NCBI RefSeq assembly: GCF_027922005.1
Contig: NZ_BSEV01000024.1
Location: 1 to 64,000 of the forward strand
Direction: 5' to 3'
From: Streptosporangium carneum
GTDB lineage: Bacteria > Actinomycetota > Actinomycetes > Streptosporangiales > Streptosporangiaceae
DNA length: 64,000 bases
In this document: positions 56,325-64,000 of the stretch, one piece after another
Layout of the letters: each line of letters begins with the position of its first letter
How positions within the stretch are numbered: position 1 is the first letter of the stretch
Translations under genes and position numbers: made by a program
The notes under the pieces: model-generated
Databases searched by the model: none
Told to the model about the DNA's origin: nothing
Seen by the model: the letters and a program-made list of their open reading frames with translations, nothing else

Positions 56325-57692
56325 ATGGTCAAACCGGGGTCCGTTCCCCCCGCCTCCGCCCAGACCGTGTCCCGCTCCGTGCGCGTCGGCTACGGTGTCG
56401 GCTCGGTCTGCACCGCGACCTTCTCCACGGTCCCCGGGCTGCTGCTGTTGTTCTACATGACCAACGTGCTGGCGGTCCCCGCCTGGATCGCGGGCCTGGT
56501 GGTCTTCCTGCCCAAGCTCTGGGACATGTTCGTCAACCCCTGGGTCGGCCGGCGTTCGGACCGCACGGTCTCCCGCTTCGGCGCGCGCCGCCCCTGGATG
56601 CTCCTGGGCGTGCTGACCCTGCCGGTGACGTTCGCGCTGACGTTCGCGGGGCCGCCGCTCACCGGCGTGCCCGCCGCGCTGTACGTCGCGTTCTTCTACT
56701 TCCTCACCGCGACCGCGTACGCCTTCTACGAGGTGCCCTACAAGGCGATGCCCGCCGAGATGACCGACGACTACCACGAGCGCTCCTCGCTGCTGCAGTG
56801 GAAGATGTTCTTCGTCGGCGTCGCGATCCTGCTGTCCGGCGCGGTCGCGCCCGCGATCGCGGGCACGGAGGCCTCCGGCTACCGGCTCATGGGCCTGGCC
56901 GTCGGGGCGGTGCTGCTGGTGTCGATGCTCGTCTCCTTCCTCGGCACGGCCGCCGCCCCGACGGTGGCCAGGGCCGAGGCCGAGCCGTCGATCAGGGCGC
57001 AGTTCGCCGCGGCCCGCTCCAGCGGGACGTTCACGGTGCTGCTCGCGCTGAGCTGCGCGCAGATGTTCGCCGCGGGAGCGCTGCTGGCGGGCGCGCCGTA
57101 CTTCGCCACCTACGTCCTGGGCGACCCGGGGACGACCACCACGCTCTTCCTGTGCGTCGTCGGCCCGCTGCTGGTCACGATGCCGTTGTGGGTCCGTCTT
57201 TCCCGGCGTTACGACAAGCGGGGGGCGATGAACCTGGGGTCCGCGCTGTTCGCGGCAGGAGCGGTCGGGATGGCGTTCGCGGGGGAGTTCGGCGCCGTGT
57301 ACGCCCACCTGTGCGTGCTCGTCGTCGGCGTCGGCTACGCGGGGCTCCAGCTGCTGCAGTTCTCGATGCTGTCCGACGTGATCGCCCACGACGCCCTGGT
57401 CACCGGCAGGCGTCGCGCGGGGGTGTTCACCGGGCTCTGGACGGCCTGCGAGACCGTGGTCTTCGCTTTCGGCGCGCTCGTGCTCGGCTGGCTGCTCGCG
57501 GTGACCGGGTTCGTGGAGTCCGCCCCGGGGACGCGGGTCGCGCAGCCGGAGGCGGCGGTGACGGCCGCGCTGTACGGCGGGACGCTGCTTCCCGCGCTCT
57601 TCGCCGTGATCGGACTGCTGCTGACGACGCGCTACACCCTCACCGCGGAGACGCTCGGGGCCGCGGAGACGCTCAGATCAGCTGGGGAGTGA
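56325..57692 (+). CDS. MFS transporter of the GPH (glycoside-pentoside-hexuronide) type
   Basis: The 455-residue protein has twelve predicted membrane helices. The GPH sugar:cation symporter features are visible: GVGSVCTATFSTVPGLLLLF in helix 1, LWDMFVNPWVGRRSDRT after helix 2 and ARRPWMLLGVL. YEVPYKAMPAEMTDDYHERS before helix 5 is the best mark of this family. Substrates of the family are sugars or related glycosides, and no sugar gene is adjacent to help. The ATG at 56325 is chosen; a GTG at 56307 is also open. Its 3' end overlaps the convergent FHA gene by 20 bp. Confidence 0.88.
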   Translation: MVKPGSVPPASAQTVSRSVRVGYGVGSVCTATFSTVPGLLLLFYMTNVLAVPAWIAGLVVFLPKLWDMFVNPWVGRRSDRTVSRFGARRPWMLLGVLTLPVTFALTFAGPPLTGVPAALYVAFFYFLTATAYAFYEVPYKAMPAEMTDDYHERSSLLQWKMFFVGVAILLSGAVAPAIAGTEASGYRLMGLAVGAVLLVSMLVSFLGTAAAPTVARAEAEPSIRAQFAAARSSGTFTVLLALSCAQMFAAGALLAGAPYFATYVLGDPGTTTTLFLCVVGPLLVTMPLWVRLSRRYDKRGAMNLGSALFAAGAVGMAFAGEFGAVYAHLCVLVVGVGYAGLQLLQFSMLSDVIAHDALVTGRRRAGVFTGLWTACETVVFAFGALVLGWLLAVTGFVESAPGTRVAQPEAAVTAALYGGTLLPALFAVIGLLLTTRYTLTAETLGAAETLRSAGE

Positions 57693-58218
57693 TCACCAGG
57701 AAGACGCAGTCCCCGAAGGACAGGACGTCGCCGGGGCGGACCTTCGCCGGCCCGACCAGCCGCCAGTCGTTCAGCCGGGTGCCGTTGAGTGAGCCGAGGT
57801 CGACGACGATCCATCCCTCCCCGTCGCGGCGGAGCTCGGCGTGCACCCGGGACACGGTCAGGTCGGCCAGGACCAGGTCGCAGGCCGACCCCCTGCCGAC
57901 CACGTAACGGGTGCGGCTGTCGCCGGGCAGCGCCAGCCTGGGCAGCCTCGGACGCCGCCAGGCGGACTCCACGCGCTTGGTGAAGTCGGACGCCGAGGAG
58001 ACGATCTCGGTCACCATCCGGCGGAACCGGCCGCGTTGCGGCAGATCGGCGACCAGGTTCTCGAGCTCGCCCTGGTTCTGGGCGCGCAACGCCATGTCCA
58101 CTCGGCCGAGGAACGTGTCGTGCGAGAGGCGACCCTCGACGGCGCGGTCACGGAGCTCGCTGATCGCGCGATCGCGGTCCCCATCGGACGCGCGGGACGG
58201 GGGATGCGTCGAGCTCAT
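57673..58218 (-). CDS. DUF1707 plus FHA domain protein
   Basis: The 181-residue protein starts with a DUF1707 region (about 8-65; RDRAISELRDRAVEGRLSHD and FLGRVDMALRAQ), an actinobacterial domain of unknown function. It ends with an FHA domain (about 95-175): RYVVGRGSACDLVLADLTVSR, RVHAEL and DLGSLNGTRLND. FHA domains bind phosphothreonine, so the protein probably recognises a substrate of a Ser/Thr kinase. The ATG at 58218 is preferred by domain alignment. The gene is divergent from the PadR operon and overlaps the end of the MFS gene. Confidence 0.88.
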   Translation of the reverse strand: MSSTHPPSRASDGDRDRAISELRDRAVEGRLSHDTFLGRVDMALRAQNQGELENLVADLPQRGRFRRMVTEIVSSASDFTKRVESAWRRPRLPRLALPGDSRTRYVVGRGSACDLVLADLTVSRVHAELRRDGEGWIVVDLGSLNGTRLNDWRLVGPAKVRPGDVLSFGDCVFLVITPQLI

Positions 58219-58289
58219 CCCCTGAGTATCAGCCCCAGCGGTGGAACCTGTCCAGAATATGCGGATCTCTTGCTCCGGTTGCCGTGACC

Positions 58290-58313
58290 ATACTGAGTAT
58301 GCATACTCAGTAT
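58290..58313. promoter_or_regulatory. PadR operator
   Basis: ATACTGAGTATG (58290-58301) is followed directly by its reverse complement, a perfect 24-bp palindrome. It ends two bases before the padR ATG and thus covers the place of the ribosome site. A half site CTGAGTAT also occurs at about 58222-58229, next to the FHA gene start. Autorepression by the PadR protein is the natural reading. Confidence 0.8.
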
Positions 58314-58315
58314 CC

Positions 58316-58839
58316 ATGGCGATCAGACAAGGGCTTCTCGCTCTGCTGAGTCGGGGGTCCCGCTACGGCTACCAGTTGCGGACCGAGTTCGAGGCGTCCA
58401 CAGGGGCGACCTGGCCGCTCAACATCGGCCAGGTCTACACGACGCTCTCCCGCATGGAACGCGACGGTCTGGTGAGCCCCGGCGAGCAGGACGACCAGGG
58501 CCGGGTCGTCTACACGATCACCGAGGCCGGTCGGGCCGAGATGGAGCGATGGTTCAGCACCCCCGTCGTCCAGGCCGACCGGCCTCGGGACGAACTGGTC
58601 ATCAAGCTCGCGATGGCCGTCACCGCCGGCGCCGACGTGCGGCCCGTCATCCAGGCCCAGCGCGTGGCGACCATGCGCACGCTGCAGGAACTGACCCGCG
58701 CCAAGCGGGCGAACGTCGAAGGCCCCGCGCAACGGCTGGTGCTCGACTCGATGATCTTCCAGGCCGAGGCCGAGCAGCGCTGGCTCGACCACTGCGAGGC
58801 AGTGCTCGCGGCATCCTCCCAGACGCAGGAGAGACAAAG

Positions 58840-58843
<4 letters not shown>
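58316..58843 (+). CDS. PadR family transcriptional regulator
   Basis: The 175-residue protein has the PadR winged-helix domain: QGLLALLSRGSRYGYQLRTE, then WPLNIGQVYTTLSRMERDGL and the wing GRVVYTITEAGRAEM. A C-terminal helical dimer domain follows. PadR proteins often repress nearby efflux or ABC transporter genes until a drug binds. The ATG at 58316 directly follows the operator, so the mRNA has no normal ribosome site and may be leaderless. The stop overlaps the ATPase gene start by 4 bp. Confidence 0.92.
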
Positions 58844-59543
<700 letters not shown>

Positions 59544-59547
<4 letters not shown>

Positions 59548-62156
59548 GCGCCCTCCTCGCCGCGCTGCGGATCTCCCGCAGGGACATCGGGCGCGCCAGG
59601 GCGCGCAGCGCGCTCATCGTGGTAATGATCGGCCTGCCGGTCCTCGCCATGACCGCCGCCCTCACGCTGTTCGCCACGGATGACATCCGGCTGGAGGAAC
59701 GGCTGACCATGGAGCTCGGCGTGGCCGACGCCAGACTGGTCGACACAGGCCAGGCCAGGCCGATCCGGCAGAGCGCGAACGGCGAGTACTGGGAGCCCGG
59801 CGGCGGCGAGAGTCGGCGGAGTCCGAGGTCCAGGGCGGAGATCCAGGCCCTGGCCGGGCCCGGAGCGCGGGCCGTCCCGATGAACCTGATCACCAGTGAG
59901 TACTGGGCGGGCGACGCCTACGACTGGGTCACGGGCATGGAGCTGGACCTGCGGGACCGGGTGACGAACGGCATGTTCCCCCTGCTCCAGGGGCGTTATC
60001 CGCAGGCCGCCGACGAGGTGGTGGTCACCGCCTCCCTGAGGGCGGCCGTCGGGACGACGATCCGCTACACCCGTAAGGACACGGCGAAACGCGTGGTGGG
60101 CAGGGTGGTCGAACAGTCGACCGGCGTGGGCGCGTCGATCATCGGACTGCCCGGCTCGCTGCCCTCCGCCACGTCCGGCGACGCCGACCAGAGCTACTGG
60201 CTGCTGGACACCCCGGCCCCGGTCACCTGGGCGGAGACGCTCCGGCTCAACCGGGCGGGGGTGGCCGTGCTGTCGCCCGCGGTGCTCGCCGACCCGCCGC
60301 CGACGGGTGACGGGAACGGGCAGGCCCTCGACGACAGCCTGACGGGCAGCAGCGCGACGTCGACGATCGTCGCGGCCGTCATGGGGATCGCCCTGGCCGT
60401 CATCGAGGTCGTGCTGCTGGCGGGCCCGGCCTTCGCCGTGGGCATCCGGCGCCGCCGCAGGGAGCTCGCGCTCATCTCCGCCCAGGGCGGCTCGGGCCGC
60501 CACCTCAAGCTGGTCGTGCTGGCCGACGGGCTGACCCTGGGCCTGGTGGCCGCCGTGCTCGGCTCGGTCCTCGGCCTCGGTGTCGCCAGGGCGGTCGTGG
60601 CCTACCGGGGGAGCTGGCCCGAGGGCGACATGGGGCCGTTCGAGGTGCCCGCCGGGCAGATCGCGCTGGTCGCCGCGCTCGGCCTGTTCAGCGGAGTCGC
60701 GGCGGCCGTGGTGCCCGCCGTGCAGGCCGCGAGGGCGGACGCGGTCGTGGCGCTCGCGGGCCGTCGGGCCGAGACCCGCGACCGGGCGGGATGGCCGCTG
60801 GCCGGGCTGGTCCTGCTCGGGGCGGGGGTCGCGGCGATGCTCTACGGGACCTGGAGCACCGAGGCGATGATCTTCTTCGGCGGGGTGCTCGGGCTGCTCG
60901 GCCTGGTCATGCTGACCCCCCGGCTGGTCAGGCTGATCGGCGGACTGGCCGGAGGGCTCCCGCTGCCCCTCCGGCTGGCCGTCCGCGACGCCTCCCGCAA
61001 CCGGGGCCGCACCGCTCCCGCCGTCGTGGCGGTGCTGGCCGCCGCGGCCGCGTTCAGCACCGTCGCCGTCGGCGTGACCAGCAGTCAGGAGCTGGCGCGG
61101 CAGTACGGCTGGGAAGGCTACCCGCGGGGCGCGATGATGATCTACGGTGACGACGTCACCGAGGAGTCCTGGAAGAGGATCAGGCCGATCGTCGCCGAGG
61201 CGCTCGCCGGCGTGCCGTTGCTGGAGGCCTACCAGGCCGTCGACGACGAGGGCAGGGTGGTGGACTTCGCCTGGACGAACAACGTCTGCGAGCGATGCAC
61301 CACCCGGTTCGGGGCGCTGCGCGGCCTTCCCGCGGGCGGGCCCGACCTGCTGCGCTTCCTGATGGGCCGTACCGACCCGGCGGCCGAGGCCGCGCTGGCC
61401 GCGGGCAAAGCGGTGATCTTCCACCCGAAGGCGGTCGTGGACGGCGAGGTCAGCCTGTCCGCCGCGAGCCTGAGGCCGGACGCGCCGGACGGGCGGAAGA
61501 TCGCCGTGCCCGCGGTGACCGCCACCGTCCAGGGGCCTTCCATCGTGCTCGGCGTGATGCCGGTGAGCGCGATCACCAAGACCGGTTTCACCTCCAGACT
61601 CGGTCACCTCATCGTGGATCCGGCGGTCGCCCGCCTGACCTCCGAGCAGAGGCAGCGGCTCGGCGAATCGGTGCGCGCCGTCACCCGCAACGTCGAGATC
61701 GGGGGAGACGACCGGTCGGACAGGGTCAACCTCGTCATGTGGGTCATGGCGGCTCTGGCGTCGGTCGTGGTGCTCGGCGGCACGTTCGCCGCCGCGGGGC
61801 TGGCGGCCGCGGACGCCCGACCCGACCTGAGCACGCTCTCCGCGGTCGGGGCGCCGCCCTGGACGCGCAGGACGGTGGCGGCGGGGCAGGCGGTGTTCGT
61901 CGCCGGGCTCGGGGTGCCTCTCGGACTGCTCGTCGGGCTGGTCCCCGGATTCGCCATGGCGAGCCAGTCCGCCCTGCAGGTGAGCAGACTGCGGGAGGTC
62001 GGGCTCAACGGGATCCCCTACCCGAAGGTGGAGATGGCCCTCAGCGCGCCGTGGCTCTCGCTTGTCGCCGTCGGGGTCGGGCTGCCGCTGGCGGCGGGGC
62101 TGATCGCGCTGGTGTTCGCCAGGACCGGGGTCACGCTGACACGGCGGACGGGATAG
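59544..62156 (+). CDS. ABC transporter permease (FtsX/MacB type, duplicated core)
   Basis: The 870-residue membrane protein has an N-terminal helix, a large external domain, an FtsX core of three helices (about 275-400), two further helices (about 415-470), a second external domain and a second FtsX core (about 730-865). This ten-helix plan is typical of actinomycete permeases in antimicrobial-peptide resistance and envelope ABC systems. The second external domain has a C-x-x-C (NVCERCTTRF). It forms an operon with the ATPase and the PadR regulator. The substrate is unknown. Confidence 0.92.
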
Positions 62157-62207
62157 CCGACGCCGGGCGGCGAAGCCCCACGGGCAGGGGCGCGGACGCT
62201 CCGCGGC

Positions 62208-62243
62208 GGAGCGGCGGTCCCGCCTCGGCGGGACCGCCGCTCC
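62208..62243. terminator. Terminator between permease and SseB-like gene
   Basis: GGAGCGGCGGTCCCGC (62208-62223) and its exact complement (62228-62243) form a 16-bp stem with a CTCG loop. It lies between two convergent genes, 52 bp past the permease stop and 4 bp from the other stop, and may serve both. Confidence 0.8.
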
Positions 62244-62246
62244 GGC

Positions 62247-63101
62247 TCAGTCGGTGACGTCGGCGCAGACCACGTGGGCGCCGATCTCTATCATCCGCTG
62301 CTCGCTGCGCGCGTCCGCCACCCTGGCCATCAGGATCGGCGCCTCGCTCGCCGCGAGCTGCGGCAGCCGGGCGCGCACCCCGCGGTGTATGTCCCTGACC
62401 ACGTCCTCCGCCGCCGACATGTGCACCTTGACGTGCAGCATGATCCCCGGAGCCCCCGAGGAGGTCTTGGCCTCGGAGATCCACACGTGGTGGACGAGCG
62501 GGTAGTCGGCGAGCACGAGGGAGATCGCGGTGCGCAGCGCGGGCAGGATCGGATGGTCGCACCGCCGGTAGCCGGGGTCGACCATCTGCATCGGCCCGGA
62601 CAGGTGGGGGCGCGGCGCGGGGATCCACGGCTGGGCGGGCGCCGCGGGGGTGGGGGTCCTGCGCGGGCTCACCGTCGAGGTGCGCGGGACCGTGGCCATC
62701 GCCCCGGTCGCGTACGCCGTGGGAGCCGCGCTCGACAGCGCGGGGGTGGGCCCCGTGCGCGTCGAGAGCAGGTAGCGCTGGAGGTCCTCGATCGGCACGG
62801 CCGCCGCCGCGGGGCCCGCGGCGTCGATCACGATCTCCCGCACGCCGGTGACGCGCTGGATGTCGAGGATGGTGTCGACGTCGCAGGCCGACAGGGAGTG
62901 GCTGCCCCGATGGCGCGCGTAGGTGCTCGAGGAGGTGTATCCGAGCAGGACGCGGTCACCGGCCTGGGTCGTGCCGAGCACGACGGAGCGGTCGGGCCGT
63001 ACGGCAACCAACAGCCCCCCTTCGGCCAGCGCTGCGAGAAGCCGGTGGGGGCCTCCGTGCTGCGAGAGCACGTCGCCGAGAGCTGGGTTCCCGATGCTCA
63101 T
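62247..63101 (-). CDS. SseB-like N-terminal domain protein
   Basis: The 284-residue protein starts with a region like the SseB N-terminal domain of actinobacteria: HRLLAALAEGGLLVAVRPDR, VVLGTTQAGDRVLLGYTSSS and VREIVIDAAGP. A Pro/Thr-rich linker (about 118-170) follows, then a second alpha/beta domain (LRTAISLVLADYPLVHHVWI and IMLHVKVHMSAAEDVVRDIH). No enzyme motif or membrane helix is seen. The function of such proteins in actinomycetes is not known. The gene is divergent from serA across 209 bp. Confidence 0.65.
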   Translation of the reverse strand: MSIGNPALGDVLSQHGGPHRLLAALAEGGLLVAVRPDRSVVLGTTQAGDRVLLGYTSSSTYARHRGSHSLSACDVDTILDIQRVTGVREIVIDAAGPAAAAVPIEDLQRYLLSTRTGPTPALSSAAPTAYATGAMATVPRTSTVSPRRTPTPAAPAQPWIPAPRPHLSGPMQMVDPGYRRCDHPILPALRTAISLVLADYPLVHHVWISEAKTSSGAPGIMLHVKVHMSAAEDVVRDIHRGVRARLPQLAASEAPILMARVADARSEQRMIEIGAHVVCADVTD

Positions 63102-63234
63102 ATAAGGAACCTTAGGTAGTGAACCACGGCTTATCAGGGTAATCGTGAAGATTTCTCTGTATCAAGACCAAGATGAATTTTGTGGGCATGGAACGTGTAC
63201 GAGGTGGGTACGTGTCTCGGATCCCGGGACACTC

Positions 63235-63248
63235 GTGAACGCGTTCAC
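63235..63248. promoter_or_regulatory. Palindromic operator candidate before serA
   Basis: GTGAACGCGTTCAC is a perfect 14-bp palindrome with a central CG, the style of LacI-family sites. TAGACT (63258-63263) just downstream could be the serA -10 box, so a bound protein would block the promoter. The regulator is not in the window. Confidence 0.45.
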
Positions 63249-63310
63249 AAGCGCAGATAGACTACGTGAGGTCCATGCAGCAGCCTCCACGTCTCCAAAG
63301 GATCTAGCCT

Positions 63311-64000
63311 GTGAACAAGCCCGTCGTACTGGTCGCAGAGGAACTCTCCGAGGCCGGTCTCGCTGTCCTGGGAGCGGACTTCGAAGTCCGCCACACCGAC
63401 GGCGCCGACCGTGCCCAGTTCCTGCCCGCCCTCGCCGACGTGGACGCGCTCATCGTGCGCAGCGCCACCCAGGTGGACGCAGAGGCGATCGCCGCCGCGC
63501 CCAAGCTCCGCGTGGTCGCCCGCGCGGGTGTCGGTCTCGACAACGTGGACGTGGAGGCCGCGACCAAGGCCGGCGTCATGGTCGTCAACGCGCCCACCTC
63601 CAACATCACCAGCGCCGCCGAGCACACCGTCGCGCTGATCCTCGCCTCCGCCCGCAACGTCGCCCAGGCGCACCTGGCGCTCAAGGGCGGCGAGTGGAAG
63701 CGCTCGAAGTACACCGGCGTCGAGCTCGACGAGAAGGTCGTCGGCATCCTCGGCCTCGGCAAGATCGGCCAGCTGGTCGCCCAGCGCCTGCAGCCGTTCG
63801 GCGTCGAGCTGATCGCCTACGACCCCTACCTGCAGCCCGCCCGCGCCGCCCAGATGGGCGTCAGGCTGGCCTCGCTGGAGGAGGTCCTGCGCGAGTCCGA
63901 CTTCATCACCGTGCACCTGCCCAAGTCCAAGGAGACCGTCGGTCTCATCGGCGACCGGGAGCTCCACCAGGTCAAGCCGTCGGTGCGCCTGATCAACGTC
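63311..64000 (+). CDS. serA: D-3-phosphoglycerate dehydrogenase (5' part)
   Basis: SerA oxidises 3-phosphoglycerate, the first step of serine synthesis. The 230 residues present include the substrate loop IVRSATQVDAEAI, the block RVVARAGVGLDNVDVEAATK, NAPTSNITSAAEHTVALILA and the NAD motif ILGLGKIGQLVAQRLQPFG. The gene is cut by the window edge before the catalytic His and the C-terminal ASB and ACT domains. The GTG at 63311 is the start. Its place after ilvC, with intervening genes, matches the actinomycete order ilvBNC-serA. Confidence 0.95.
   Translation, partial: MNKPVVLVAEELSEAGLAVLGADFEVRHTDGADRAQFLPALADVDALIVRSATQVDAEAIAAAPKLRVVARAGVGLDNVDVEAATKAGVMVVNAPTSNITSAAEHTVALILASARNVAQAHLALKGGEWKRSKYTGVELDEKVVGILGLGKIGQLVAQRLQPFGVELIAYDPYLQPARAAQMGVRLASLEEVLRESDFITVHLPKSKETVGLIGDRELHQVKPSVRLINV

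Overview
This is a very GC-rich window (third positions almost all G or C, many GTG starts, Streptomyces-like gene families) from the chromosome of a filamentous actinomycete. The gene mix and the dispersed intergenic hairpins would fit Streptosporangiaceae, but that family-level guess is an inference. No rRNA, tRNA or CRISPR array was found.

Positions 1-6200 hold accessory genes on the minus strand: a TetR-controlled MMPL/RND-type transporter, an ankyrin-repeat protein and a Tat-exported intradiol ring-cleavage dioxygenase. A degenerate anti-sigma-type ATPase fragment sits beside a strikingly symmetrical TetR operator.

Positions 6600-30700 form a type VII (ESX-like) secretion locus. The core genes eccC, eccD, eccB and mycP are present, but no eccE is recognisable. 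Two short WXG100 proteins are followed by three long low-complexity proteins that share one C-terminal tail, two small helical partner proteins, three related membrane-anchored WXG-like proteins, three YbaB/EbfC-like proteins and EspC-like small proteins. One three-gene set (EspC-like, membrane protein, YbaB-like) is present twice in rearranged orientation at 22.6-25.9 kb. The locus is interrupted at 19.4-20.9 kb by a broken IS256-type transposase joined to a DEDDh exonuclease gene, and an NmrA-like gene lies inside it. It ends with mycosin and a membrane protein that combines a catalytically dead kinase domain with a SapA-like extracellular domain.

Positions 30900-64000 are mostly conserved chromosome: a core MetE-like protein, ligA, a GGDEF-EAL protein, gatC-gatA-(AAA ATPase-DUF4276-like pair)-gatB, a VanW-type wall protein, a D-2-hydroxyacid dehydrogenase, a second GGDEF-EAL protein, ilvB-ilvN-ilvC with a leader-peptide attenuator, and serA at the right edge. 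From memory, the order ligA / GGDEF-EAL / gat / GGDEF-EAL / ilvBNC / serA matches Streptomyces coelicolor, where the two c-di-GMP proteins are RmdB and CdgF. Between ilvC and serA lie wall and export genes: a CAP-domain protein, DacB, an MFS transporter, an FHA protein, a PadR-ABC-FtsX operon and an SseB-like protein.
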